A stretch of 44,300 nucleotides of DNA from Pseudomonadota bacterium (GCA_029779435.1 JAKPAM010000052.1:1-44300), one strand, 5' to 3'; positions 28,017 through 36,544 are shown, counted from the stretch's first letter. The notes: generated by a model from the sequence alone, not told the origin. A program made the numbers and translations.

Positions 28017-29693
28017 ATGCGAGAGGGAGGAATGAACCAAGTCGCACAAGTCATGCAGTTTCGGCCCCAGCAAAGGGACTCCCGGTCGGCGGTGCTCGAT
28101 CACGCTGCGAATGAGCTGATCTTCGCAGTCGTAGGACATGTCGGGTCTGGCACGAGTGAGGTCGCGAAGACGCTGGAATCCCTGTTGAAGACTGCGTCTG
28201 GTGGGGTGCCGGCACATGACGTTCAGGTATTCAAGGCAAGTAACCTAATCTCCGAATGGGCCGTCACAGTTGGAAAGCAGCCTCCAGCCTTGGTCAACGG
28301 CAAGAAGACGTTACAGATCGTCGAGACGTTCCAGGACCTTGGCGATGACATGCGGAAGGGCACCGATGACTTCGCTGCGGTGGCGCGTGCATTTGCCGTC
28401 AGGGTGAGGAAGCTCCGCGCAGAGCGCCTTGGAGTGCCCGTCACGTCAAGCGAACCAATCTTGCCCGACGGTTCCCCACGAGCATACATACTCGATTCGA
28501 TTCGACACCCTGCAGAAGTCGAACTGTTGCGCCATATCTATCAGGATGCCTTCGTCTTGGTTGGCGTGGTCTGCGAAGAGTCGATACGGCTCAAACGTGT
28601 CACCTCCAAGTACCCCGATGCCGGTAGGACCAAGGCCCTTGAATTCATGCGCCGTGACGCAAAGGCTGTTCAGAAGCACGGGCAGCGAGTATCTGACGCG
28701 TTCCATCTTTCCGATTTCTTTCTTGACAATACGGAGGAGCGGTATCGCGACGACGGTAGCGCCAACCCTGACTGGGACGTGCCCGACCGCCTTTCACGGC
28801 TGGTAAAAATCATTCGCCATGCCGAAATCGTTCGACCCGCCCAGGCAGAAACGGCTATGCATCACGCACGTGCAGCGGCGCTTCGTAGCGCTTGCCTTTC
28901 GCGGCAAGTCGGCGCTGCATTATTGGATCGGACGAGCAACGTTATCGCCACTGGATGCAACGAGGTCCCCAGAGCCGGAGGTGGAGTCTACGGAGAGTCG
29001 TTCGAGAAAGATGACTCGGACGACCACAGGTGTGCGTACCGTTATGTTGAGGGTCACACGAAACCGTACTGCAGCAATAGTCAGGAACAGACGGAGATCG
29101 TAAACACGCTCCTTCAGCAGGTGGCCGACATCGTCACCTTAGGCGATGAGCAGCGGACGGAACTGCAATCGCTTTTTCGATCCGGTGCGATCGGCTCGCT
29201 CTTGGAGTTCAGCCGTGCTGTGCATGCAGAGATGGATGCAATCCTCACAGCAGGACGGGCTGGAACATCGACGGTGGGAACTCGTTTATTTGTGACGACT
29301 TTTCCATGTCACTACTGCGCACGCCACATTGTTTCCGCAGGAATAGATGAAGTCCAATACATCGAACCCTACCCCAAGAGCCAAGCTTTGGATCTGCACT
29401 CCGACTCCATCCAGGTGACCGCGGCAAAGTGGACCGTTCCTAGCCAGTTCAGCCTGACGCGCGTTGTCGCAAACGAGACGCCAACTCGGAGTCGACCAAA
29501 GGTGCTGTTCCGGCCATTCACCGGCGTAGCACCCAGGCTATATGGCAAGGCCTTCGCCAAGGATCGTGAACTCAAGGACGGCACATCCGGTGAGCTGACA
29601 ATTGGGCAACCTGATTGGGGGTCACCGTGGCATCTCAGACGTAGCAGCTATGCCCAACTTGAAGCCGATCTGGCAGAGGGGACAGACGTTTGA
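28017..29693 (+). CDS. AvcD-like anti-phage dCTP deaminase (P-loop + deaminase)
   Basis: This 558-residue protein has two domains. The N-terminal P-loop kinase-like domain has Walker A GHVGSGTSE at residues 40-48. The C-terminal zinc deaminase has HAE at 403-405 and PCHYC at 430-434, giving the His, two Cys ligands and the catalytic Glu. This architecture is that of AvcD and related anti-phage dCTP deaminases, which empty the dCTP/dCMP pool during infection. The start at 28017 lacks a ribosome site; an ATG at 28032 has GGAGG only one base before it, so the start is uncertain by five codons. It overlaps the TIR-APAZ gene by four bases, so it looks like the first gene of a three-gene defence operon. 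GC is clearly lower than in the host genes. Confidence 0.9.
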   Translation: MREGGMNQVAQVMQFRPQQRDSRSAVLDHAANELIFAVVGHVGSGTSEVAKTLESLLKTASGGVPAHDVQVFKASNLISEWAVTVGKQPPALVNGKKTLQIVETFQDLGDDMRKGTDDFAAVARAFAVRVRKLRAERLGVPVTSSEPILPDGSPRAYILDSIRHPAEVELLRHIYQDAFVLVGVVCEESIRLKRVTSKYPDAGRTKALEFMRRDAKAVQKHGQRVSDAFHLSDFFLDNTEERYRDDGSANPDWDVPDRLSRLVKIIRHAEIVRPAQAETAMHHARAAALRSACLSRQVGAALLDRTSNVIATGCNEVPRAGGGVYGESFEKDDSDDHRCAYRYVEGHTKPYCSNSQEQTEIVNTLLQQVADIVTLGDEQRTELQSLFRSGAIGSLLEFSRAVHAEMDAILTAGRAGTSTVGTRLFVTTFPCHYCARHIVSAGIDEVQYIEPYPKSQALDLHSDSIQVTAAKWTVPSQFSLTRVVANETPTRSRPKVLFRPFTGVAPRLYGKAFAKDRELKDGTSGELTIGQPDWGSPWHLRRSSYAQLEADLAEGTDV

Positions 29694-31594
29694 GCCGCAC
29701 GCGAATGGCGACCTTTCTTCGCCTCATTCACGACCGCGCTGACGCCAGCGGTCCCGACAGCCTCACGCGCTATGAGCCAGTGCAAGCGTCGCTTCTCGCC
29801 GATGCCGTTTCCACGGTGTTCGTCTGCACAACTGAAGAGCTTGACGAACGCGGGTTCATTGAACTGTTCACAAGCCTGCACACGACGCTGGTACTCGACT
29901 TGCGAATGACGCCGCGGTTTGACTTCGGAACATTGAACAGACGACGCGCGCTCTCGCTCTTTGAGGGACTATCGATCCGGTACCTCGACCTCGGTCTCAA
30001 GTCACCGACGATGGACGGCTGTCTGACGGCACTTGATGCAATCAGCAAAGAGCATCTGGCATCGTCCAATTCGATTCGGCCGAACATCGTGATGTTCGTA
30101 GACGCAGAGCCTGACTATCGAGAAGTCGGTCGCGCTGTCGGTCACCACATTAGAAGCAAGACAGGTGCTGACTGGGAGGTTGTGCTTAGAGGTCCGGCCG
30201 AGCCCCTAAAGTCGTCGCGGCGTGTCATTTTCATCAGTCATGCGAACCCCGAAGACAACGGCTTTGTACTGTGGCTTCAGGCGCAACTGCAACGATTAGG
30301 CTACGAGGTATGGTCAGATCTTAGCCGACTTCGAGCCGGTGAAGTATTCTGGGACTCCATTGAATCCGCGATCCGGCATGACTCCATTCGCGTAGTTGTC
30401 GTCGTGTCGGAGACATCAATGCGCAAAGACGGAGTGCTGGACGAGATCGCGCTTGCCGTGTCGGTAGAAAGGTCAGAGCGAATCTCTGGTTTCGTGATTC
30501 CGGTCAAGATTGACAAGGCGCCGTTCGCTTCTCTCAGAGCGAATATTGCGCGCAAGAACACTCTCGATTTTTCGAATGGCTGGGGAAGAGGATTGACCGC
30601 GCTTGTCGGTACATTGCGTCGGGACGGTATTCCGCGAGGCAGTAGTCGGCTTGATGAGATGCTTCAGCTCCTCAAGCAAGCGTCAAAAACATCGGCTCTT
30701 CGATCAGTGCCCGAGGTACTGACATCCAACCGACTGTCCGTTACGAGCATTCCTGGGAGGCTCTATTTCATGGCGGGTAAGCCCACGTGCACTGTTCAAA
30801 ACGAAGAAGAATTCACGGCCCGCCTGTTACCACTGACTCCCCACCGTGGAGGTTGGCTTAGCTTTCTCTCGCATGCCGAACTCCATGCAAAGGGTATCGA
30901 TGGCATGAAAGCACAGAGCGCCGTTGCAACTGATGAGTTCAGAGCTGGGAACGTAAGTCTGACGGCTGGATTGCGGGTTGGAGAGCGTGAGCGCCTGATC
31001 ACACGCATCTTCAACTCCCATCTAAACTTTGCCTTGATAAACCGAGGTCTCCTACCTCTCGCCGATTCATTGCCACCCACCCTCTACGTTCCGAGTCAAC
31101 TGATTGAAAAAGATCAAGTTTCGTTCATCGACACGGATGGGCGAGCACACCGGCGCATCTTGGTTGGTCGCAGCGAGCGTCGGCAACTATTTTGGCATTT
31201 AGGTTTGACTGTAAAGTATCTTGCCGGCGCAAACTGCGTCCAGGTGAGGCTGCGCGTTGTCTTTACGGTGGATGGATCCAAGGCGACTATCTCGGTGGAT
31301 CGAATGAAGGATGTTAGGCGATCCTTCTGCAAGAACTGGTGGAACGACCGGTGGCGATCATTGGAACTTGCTCTGATGACTTGGCTAGCCCATGGCTCAG
31401 ACCAGATCGAACTGCATTCGGGTGATGCTGGAAAATTGGTCGTTAGCGCAAGACCTCAACAGTTCAGCGTGCCGATATCACTTGATGAAGTACTAATTTC
31501 CTCAGCAAGCGATGCCGATGTCGACGACGGCGTCGAGCCGTTCTTGGCCGATGAGTTGGACGACATCGACGACGAAGATATCGATTTTCAATGA
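29690..31594 (+). CDS. TIR-APAZ protein with extra DUF488-like N-terminal domain
   Basis: This 634-residue protein starts at TTG 29690 (overlapping the deaminase stop) or ATG 29705. Residues about 177-310 form a TIR domain: RRVIFISHANPED, YEVWSDLSRLRAGEVFW, then VVVSETS and LDEIALAV, where Glu252 sits at the position of the catalytic NADase Glu. Residues about 370-634 look like APAZ (RSFCKNWWNDRWRSLELAL near the end), the domain that binds short Argonautes. In SPARTA the TIR-APAZ partner is about 450 residues. Here an extra ~170 residues precede TIR and resemble DUF488 (LVLDLRMTPRFD, LSIRYLDLGLKS, IVMFVDAEPDYREV); that match is tentative. When activated by guide/target binding it should degrade NAD+. 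It overlaps the Argonaute gene by ATGA. Confidence 0.87.
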   Translation: MSRTRMATFLRLIHDRADASGPDSLTRYEPVQASLLADAVSTVFVCTTEELDERGFIELFTSLHTTLVLDLRMTPRFDFGTLNRRRALSLFEGLSIRYLDLGLKSPTMDGCLTALDAISKEHLASSNSIRPNIVMFVDAEPDYREVGRAVGHHIRSKTGADWEVVLRGPAEPLKSSRRVIFISHANPEDNGFVLWLQAQLQRLGYEVWSDLSRLRAGEVFWDSIESAIRHDSIRVVVVVSETSMRKDGVLDEIALAVSVERSERISGFVIPVKIDKAPFASLRANIARKNTLDFSNGWGRGLTALVGTLRRDGIPRGSSRLDEMLQLLKQASKTSALRSVPEVLTSNRLSVTSIPGRLYFMAGKPTCTVQNEEEFTARLLPLTPHRGGWLSFLSHAELHAKGIDGMKAQSAVATDEFRAGNVSLTAGLRVGERERLITRIFNSHLNFALINRGLLPLADSLPPTLYVPSQLIEKDQVSFIDTDGRAHRRILVGRSERRQLFWHLGLTVKYLAGANCVQVRLRVVFTVDGSKATISVDRMKDVRRSFCKNWWNDRWRSLELALMTWLAHGSDQIELHSGDAGKLVVSARPQQFSVPISLDEVLISSASDADVDDGVEPFLADELDDIDDEDIDFQ

Positions 31595-33093
31595 CCTCGG
31601 CCCAAACTATCTTCCTTGACGAGCCAGAGTTGCAGTTCGGCTTTGGCCAAACGGCACGTGACCCAAAGCAAGGTCTCTTCCTCTTTGGACCGTTGAGGGA
31701 AGGCTTGATACCTATGCGGATCAGGGTTGGTGTCGTCGGAACGTCAGAGGGACTTCGCCTCTACACAAACTGGGTAAGAAGCGTTGGGCGACCAATTTCG
31801 CCGCTCGACGGGTCGACCGCAAGCGTCTTCTATCCAGGGTTCCGCGAACTGTTCGGCTGCGAGTGGCCAGAATCGCCCGACATCGTCTGCCCAATTGCGG
31901 CTGACGCAGTGTCGTCAGCCCTTCGCATCGCCGAGCGTCATGTCGCGGTGTTCCGCACCGTATCGCTATTTGTCGACGCGATATCTACAAGCATCCTTGA
32001 AGAAGAGACAAAGCCTGACATCTGGTTTGTCGTCGTACCGGACGAAGTGTATGCATTCGCCAGACCGAGGTCCGGAGTTCCAGTTGGCGAGCGGACCAAG
32101 TCAGAAACTCTGATGAACGCTCGTCTTGCACGCCAGCTTACCAGGGAGCCATCGCTTTTCGATGACGACATGGCTGCTGCAAAGCCCTTTCTCTACGATC
32201 TCGACTTCCACAATCAATTGAAGGTTCGACTGCTTGAGCGCTTAGTCGTGACACAAATTGTTCGCGAGTCTACATTGCAACCTGAAGGGTTGGAGTCTCG
32301 ACGCCGATTGCAGGATGCTGCGACCGTAGCTTGGAATATGTCCTTATCCACATACTATAAAGTCGGAGGGAAGCCCTGGAAGATTGCGCAAGTTCGTGAT
32401 GGCGTTTGCTATATCGGGCTCGTGTTCAAAAAAGATATTACTGGCCCCAGCGACGAATACGCTTGCTGTGGTGCTCAAATGTTCCTAAGCGGCGGGGACG
32501 GAATGGTATTCAAGGGACGTTTAGGCGACTGGTATTCGCCCAAAACCCGAGAGTTTCATCTCACGCGGGACACGGCGCGCGAGGTTTGCGCAGGAGTTGT
32601 CGAGGCATTTACCAAGTTAACAGGATCGCCGCCCCGAGAATTGTTCGTTCATGGCAAGACAAGGTTTGACAGCGACGAGTGGGCGGGATTCTGCGACGCC
32701 GTGCCATCGACGACTAACGTTGTGGGGGTTCGAATCTCGCGTTCTGATGAGTTCAAGCTGTATCGGCCTGGGCGGATGCCTGTGATAAGGGGAACCGCAC
32801 TGAAAGACAACGAACGAGTGGCATATCTGTGGACCAGCGGGTATATCCCTGATCTGCGGACCTATCCCGGGTGGGAGACGCCAAACCCTTTGAGGATTGA
32901 GATAAGTCGAGGTGATGCGAAAATCGAAGGCGTAGTGCGTGACGTGCTGATGCTCACAAAGCTCAACTTCAACAGTTGTATCTACGGGGATGGTCTTCCC
33001 GTTACTCTTCGATTTGCCGACGCAGTAGGTGAAATTCTAACTTCTGCGCCTAATGTACCCAGTACTCCATTGCCATTTAGGCACTACATATAG
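31591..33093 (+). CDS. Short prokaryotic Argonaute (MID-PIWI)
   Basis: The 500-residue length fits short pAgos, which lack N and PAZ domains. The MID-like part (about 130-245) is followed by a PIWI domain starting with WNMSLSTYYKVGGKPWKI at residue 248 and VCYIGLVFKK. RELFVHGKTRFDSDEW follows, and the protein ends in PLPFRHYI, the typical Argonaute C-terminus. The catalytic DEDX residues are not recognisable (the first Asp position reads GLVFK), as expected for inactive short pAgos that sense guide-bound targets and switch on the partner. The fused frame with TIR-APAZ makes this a SPARTA-type complex. The gene seems complete although foreign DNA begins one base after its stop. Confidence 0.88.
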   Translation: MTSAQTIFLDEPELQFGFGQTARDPKQGLFLFGPLREGLIPMRIRVGVVGTSEGLRLYTNWVRSVGRPISPLDGSTASVFYPGFRELFGCEWPESPDIVCPIAADAVSSALRIAERHVAVFRTVSLFVDAISTSILEEETKPDIWFVVVPDEVYAFARPRSGVPVGERTKSETLMNARLARQLTREPSLFDDDMAAAKPFLYDLDFHNQLKVRLLERLVVTQIVRESTLQPEGLESRRRLQDAATVAWNMSLSTYYKVGGKPWKIAQVRDGVCYIGLVFKKDITGPSDEYACCGAQMFLSGGDGMVFKGRLGDWYSPKTREFHLTRDTAREVCAGVVEAFTKLTGSPPRELFVHGKTRFDSDEWAGFCDAVPSTTNVVGVRISRSDEFKLYRPGRMPVIRGTALKDNERVAYLWTSGYIPDLRTYPGWETPNPLRIEISRGDAKIEGVVRDVLMLTKLNFNSCIYGDGLPVTLRFADAVGEILTSAPNVPSTPLPFRHYI

Positions 33094-33094
33094 A

Positions 33095-33200
33095 GCCGCC
33101 GAGCGCCGTAAAGAACCACGTGTGAGCATCGAACAGCATCCGGTAGCCCTGGCCCAGGATAGGCCACCAGCCAGAAGGCCCGACTCGCGCACAGCTTCAT
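33095..33200 (-). pseudogene. Fragment of an IS21-family istA transposase
   Basis: Read on the minus strand from 33200, the translation MKLCASRAFWLVAYPGPG continues after one frameshift as YRMLFDAHTWFFTALGG, ending at 33095. Both pieces match the retroviral-integrase-like core of IS21 IstA, where LCASRAFWLVAYP and MLFDAHT are characteristic. The fragment is cut and frameshifted, so it is dead. It ends two bases beyond the Argonaute stop codon, showing that the defence operon abuts an old insertion sequence. Confidence 0.75.
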
Positions 33201-33561
33201 GCGCAAGAGCTGCGGCCGCAGGGTCCTCTGGATGCGGATTGTCGTCGGCGTGAGGTCGTTCTACTACCGTGCTACTTCGAGCAGTTGGCCAACGAGATCT
33301 ACTGTGAGCAGTTCAAGCTGCTTGGGCCAACGTACTCACCAGCTACTGGCGTCCCACAGACTTTTTAGTCTGCGGCCTCAACGTAGCCCAAAGCGGCTTT
33401 CCAAGGCTTTGACGATCGCGCACGCAGATGACCGTTTTGTTTAGGTCAGCGTGACGCTAACCGTCTCACGCGACCGATAGCAACCGCTGTCAAGCGGCCC
33501 TAAGCCCACGCAAGACTTCCGGCTGCAACGAACAAACTGCTGCCGATCACGGCTTACCCCT
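33201..33561. other. Decayed intergenic DNA between istA remnant and abiE
   Basis: No intact gene is seen. Several short frames on both strands are broken by stops, and some of the sequence next to the istA piece may be more of the same dead element. One small hairpin (33357-33362/33367-33372, CAGACT with loop TTTT) is present but lacks a T tail, so it is not called a terminator. Confidence 0.5.
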
Positions 33562-34446
33562 CTACGCCTCATCACCTTTTAGCCAGAGTAGCGTCGGATA
33601 GCCCATCTCACGCAATGCAGCGGCGACCGCGTCCGTGGACTTCCACGGATCGCCCTTGAACCGCGCCACTAACCCTATCCAAACGCGCTCGAAGGCCCGC
33701 AATGCGTCGACCTCGTCGAAGCGGATGCCCACCGGCAGCAGCGGCGCGATGTCTTCCGTCAAGTTGCGCGTGAGTTTTTCCAGCATACGCTGCTCGGCCA
33801 TCGCGCGCGTAATAGTCTTACCCTCCAGGGCGAGATAGTGGTCGAAGCTGGCCACCAGCTTGTCTACGTTGAACGCCAACTGTTCAAGACCCTGGGCCAG
33901 GTCGAACAGGTCGCGGTTCTTGCGCCGTTGCGGCAGCGCGCGCAGCTTGGTGCCGAACAGTTCCTCGGCCGCGAAGGACACGATCTCGGCTTGGCTCTGA
34001 TACCAGCCGTTCTCCATCGCGGAGGGATAGGAACGCACGCCGAGCAGAGACCCGTGCTCCCGCGTATTGATTTCCACCTTCAGCTTCAGCGTCGATTGCG
34101 GATCGGTTTCTGGCGTGAAGCGAAACACCAGGTGCATCGAATGCCCCGCCTGCTCACGCTTGCATGGCCCGAGCCATGCAAGCGCCTCGCGGATCGCATC
34201 GACGGTGGCACCGATCGGCTCCGGCTGCGTTTGCACCAGGTCGATGTCTTCCGAGTAGCGCAGCGGCTGCGCGAACCGCAGCTTGTTGATCGCGGTGCCG
34301 CCGCGGAACGCGATCTTGCCGTGGAGCGCCAGCGCGTTGAACAGATCGCACAATGCGCGGCAGATGATCAGATCCTGCTCGATCTGACGGAAATCGGGCC
34401 ACGGCGCATTCGCGCTCCAGGCTTGGAGATAGGCTTGCGGAATCAA
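33562..34446 (-). CDS. abiEii: AbiEii-family nucleotidyltransferase toxin
   Basis: This 294-residue protein has the DUF1814/AbiEii core: nucleotidyltransferase motif FRGGTAINKL, followed by YSEDIDLVQT (the Asp-x-Asp metal site), then LKVEIN and the downstream motif LRALPQRRKNRDLFDL. AbiEii toxins are GTP-binding or tRNA-modifying nucleotidyltransferases that stop growth, and they protect against phage by abortive infection. The start is TTG at 34446, overlapping the antitoxin stop by four bases (TTGA), so the two are translated together. Confidence 0.92.
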   Translation of the reverse strand: MIPQAYLQAWSANAPWPDFRQIEQDLIICRALCDLFNALALHGKIAFRGGTAINKLRFAQPLRYSEDIDLVQTQPEPIGATVDAIREALAWLGPCKREQAGHSMHLVFRFTPETDPQSTLKLKVEINTREHGSLLGVRSYPSAMENGWYQSQAEIVSFAAEELFGTKLRALPQRRKNRDLFDLAQGLEQLAFNVDKLVASFDHYLALEGKTITRAMAEQRMLEKLTRNLTEDIAPLLPVGIRFDEVDALRAFERVWIGLVARFKGDPWKSTDAVAAALREMGYPTLLWLKGDEA

Positions 34447-35258
34447 GAATCGACCTCCACCGGCTCATTGAGGATCAGCAGCCAGCGGGGGGCTTTCTCG
34501 TGCAGGTCGGACAGGCCCTCCACGGGCTTCACGGACGGGTCCAGCAGGGCAGCCGTCTTGGCTTCGCGCACGAACGGCCGCAGCGCCTCGGCCTGCGATG
34601 CATGGCCGACCCATTCCAGCAGATAGCCCAGGCGACGCACCGAGGAGTTTTCGTAGTACATCGCGATTTGCGCCAACTCGTCGGGCCTAGCCTGCCCGCC
34701 GAGGTCTTTGGCGATCTGCGCCAGGCCATTGATACCCGCCGCCTTGTGGAAATAGCGGGCACAGTCCAGCAGCGTCAGTTCCAAACCAGCGACCTTCGCA
34801 AAGCCGGCGTCGCTCTTGAGCGCTCCCAGCCAGCCGGCCCGGTTGACTTGATCGAATGCCTCCGGGCCTTGATACACGAACTCCAGCCGTTGCCGGCCGA
34901 CCTCGAAGCCGCGCATCTGCCGAGGCACGATGACCTGGAACACCATCGCCGCCTGATGCGACGCGCCGTGGAACGCGGCGGCGCGCAGCAAGGCGACGCG
35001 GTAGTCCAGCCGCAGGTACTGCATCAACGGGTCGATCCAGCGCACCGGGTCGGGCGCACCGAGGGCCCGGTCCTCCGGGCGCAGAATCAGGTAGAAGCCG
35101 CGCCGGGGATGGGCAAGGCGTTTTTTCCTGACCTGCCGCATCAGCGCGACGCTCAATGCGTGCGGCGACAGGCTGAGCGCAACCTGAGCCTCCTCTCGCG
35201 TGAAGTAGGCCCGGCCCTGGGCAAGATGCTCTTCGAAATACGATTCAATGGATGGCAC
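34443..35258 (-). CDS. abiEi: AbiEi antitoxin (winged-helix repressor)
   Basis: About 271 residues from a GTG at 35258 (TTG at 35264 is an alternative; the ATG in between is out of frame). The N-terminal winged helix reads FTREEAQVALSLSPHALSVAL, with the wing RRGFYLILRPED. The C-terminal antitoxin domain follows (DYRVALLRAAAFHGASHQ to FAKVAGLELTLLDCARYF). AbiEi proteins neutralise AbiEii and repress their own promoter by binding inverted repeats, and such a repeat covers the start here. A paralogous fragment of this gene lies at 36369-36448. Confidence 0.92.
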   Translation of the reverse strand: MPSIESYFEEHLAQGRAYFTREEAQVALSLSPHALSVALMRQVRKKRLAHPRRGFYLILRPEDRALGAPDPVRWIDPLMQYLRLDYRVALLRAAAFHGASHQAAMVFQVIVPRQMRGFEVGRQRLEFVYQGPEAFDQVNRAGWLGALKSDAGFAKVAGLELTLLDCARYFHKAAGINGLAQIAKDLGGQARPDELAQIAMYYENSSVRRLGYLLEWVGHASQAEALRPFVREAKTAALLDPSVKPVEGLSDLHEKAPRWLLILNEPVEVDS

Positions 35259-35259
35259 G

Positions 35260-35314
35260 CCCAAATCATACGCGGAAGTTGACGTTTTCTGTATAGTATC
35301 GCGTATGATTTGGG
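35260..35314 (-). promoter_or_regulatory. Inverted-repeat operator of the abiE operon
   Basis: CCCAAATCATACGCG (35260-35274) and CGCGTATGATTTGGG (35300-35314) form a perfect 15-bp inverted repeat separated by 25 bases. It covers the abiEi start and the AT-rich stretch just upstream where the promoter must be (TATAC/TACTAT-like -10 candidates on the minus strand). Autorepression through paired inverted sites is known for streptococcal AbiEi. The use here is inferred. Confidence 0.75.
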
Positions 35315-35387
35315 GGTGATTCGAGACGTCAAACACCCCGCTACCGGAATACCAATCGGCTGCGTAGTACCTAGCAGACGAACGACA

Positions 35388-35411
35388 AAAGCCCGCACGA
35401 GCGGGCGCCCT
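35388..35411. terminator. Terminator of the amidohydrolase gene
   Basis: GCCCGC (35391-35396) pairs with GCGGGC (35401-35406) around ACGA. T runs occur on both strands (AAAA before, TTTTT after), so it can act in both directions. It lies just past the minus-strand amidohydrolase stop. Confidence 0.7.
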
Positions 35412-35413
35412 TT

Positions 35414-36346
35414 TTACCGCAGGCGCGAAAACAGTTGCAGCGCGCTGGCTCGATCGATGGGCTCCTTCAGCGCGCCGGAACCGACGTACGCATCGAGCTT
35501 GCCCGTGAAAGATCGGCCCACGGAGGCAGGTGCGTATGGGAAGTCGCTTCCGTACAGGATGTGCCCGGGCGCTGCGAAGGCTTCGAGGCTCGGCATCGAC
35601 GCGGCGCTGCCTGACAACGCAGTGTCGAAGTAGAAGCGCTTGAACTGGGTGAGCAAATCGGAGGCGGAAAGCCCGGGCCGGATGGCTTTGGCCAGCTCCG
35701 CGAAGCGATGCGACGCGTACGGCAGGAAGCCGCCGGCATGCGACAGGATGATCTTCAGATCCGGATATCGTCCCAGCAGGCCGCTCAGCACGATCTGTAC
35801 GGCCGTACGCGTCGTGTCGAACGGGTAGTCGACCATCGGCCCCGGCATGCCGTCGATGTTCGGGATCGCGGGCTTGCCGGGATGGATGAAGACGACCGTG
35901 CCGCGACGGGCAATCTCCTTCCACAGCGGCTCGAACAGCGGATCGCCGAGGTAGTGCCCTTCGTAGTTGCTGAGAAGCACGATGCCGTCGGCCTTGAGCA
36001 CGTCATCCGCGTAGGCGAGTTCGGCGATGGCGCCGTCGACGTCGGGCAATGTCAAGGTAGCGAAGTTGCCGAACCGATCGGCGGCTCTCTGGACGAGCGA
36101 CGCGGTGTACTCGTTGACCCGGCGCGCCATCGTCCGGCGCTCCTGGCCTTTCCAGCCGCTGACGCCTGGGGCCGTCAGCGACAGGATGCTCGTCTTGATT
36201 TCCAGCGAATCCATGAAATCGATGGCGGCCTCCGGGCTCCATGCGGGCGAATTCCAACCGGAAGGGTCGCCCCCGTGTGCAGGCAGGGCGTCGGCCCAGA
36301 ACGGAGGAACGACGTGCGTGTGGACATCGATGCGATCGCGAGTCAT
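35414..36346 (-). CDS. Amidohydrolase-2 family (ACMSD-like) hydrolase/decarboxylase
   Basis: 310 residues from ATG 36346, with AAGGAG six bases upstream. The metal-site motifs of the ACMSD/amidohydrolase-2 group are present: HTHVVPPFW at the N-terminus, VVFIHPGKP, ILSHAGGFLPY, and YGSDFPYAP near the C-terminus. Relatives decarboxylate aromatic acids such as 6-methylsalicylate or aminocarboxymuconate semialdehyde; the substrate here is unknown. The gene stands alone, flanked on one side by abiE and on the other by an abiEi fragment, and so appears to be cargo of the island. Confidence 0.85.
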   Translation of the reverse strand: MTRDRIDVHTHVVPPFWADALPAHGGDPSGWNSPAWSPEAAIDFMDSLEIKTSILSLTAPGVSGWKGQERRTMARRVNEYTASLVQRAADRFGNFATLTLPDVDGAIAELAYADDVLKADGIVLLSNYEGHYLGDPLFEPLWKEIARRGTVVFIHPGKPAIPNIDGMPGPMVDYPFDTTRTAVQIVLSGLLGRYPDLKIILSHAGGFLPYASHRFAELAKAIRPGLSASDLLTQFKRFYFDTALSGSAASMPSLEAFAAPGHILYGSDFPYAPASVGRSFTGKLDAYVGSGALKEPIDRASALQLFSRLR

Positions 36347-36368
36347 GAAAGCTCCTTGGTTGGTGGGG

Positions 36369-36448
36369 GCGTCAGTTCCAAGCCGGCGACCCTCGCAAAG
36401 CCGGCATCGCTCTCGAGCGTCCCTGGCCTGCCGGCCCGTGATGACTTG
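36369..36448 (-). pseudogene. Fragment of a second abiEi gene
   Basis: About 80 bases align with 34772-34850 inside abiEi, with roughly 85% identity by eye and one small indel. In translation, RAGRPGTLESDAGFARVAGL corresponds to RAGWLGALKSDAGFAKVAGL of the intact antitoxin. The match stops sharply after LELT, 23 bases before the amidohydrolase start. It has the same orientation as abiEi. It is a relic of a duplicated or earlier abiE locus. Confidence 0.8.
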
Positions 36449-36544
36449 CCCCTCTGAACCATACGCGCAAATCGGCAGCATCTATCTGACATGCGTCGGT
36501 CCTGCGCCGCGCGCCGGACCTTATCAGCCTCGCGACGGAGCAAC

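Noticed and set aside
33199..33444. 81-codon plus-strand frame after the Argonaute gene
   Set aside because: It is partly antisense to the istA remnant and shows no motif; treated as decayed DNA.
35259..35924. Upstream extension of the abiEi frame
   Set aside because: It runs antisense-frame through the amidohydrolase gene and past the operator; real AbiEi similarity begins at 35258.
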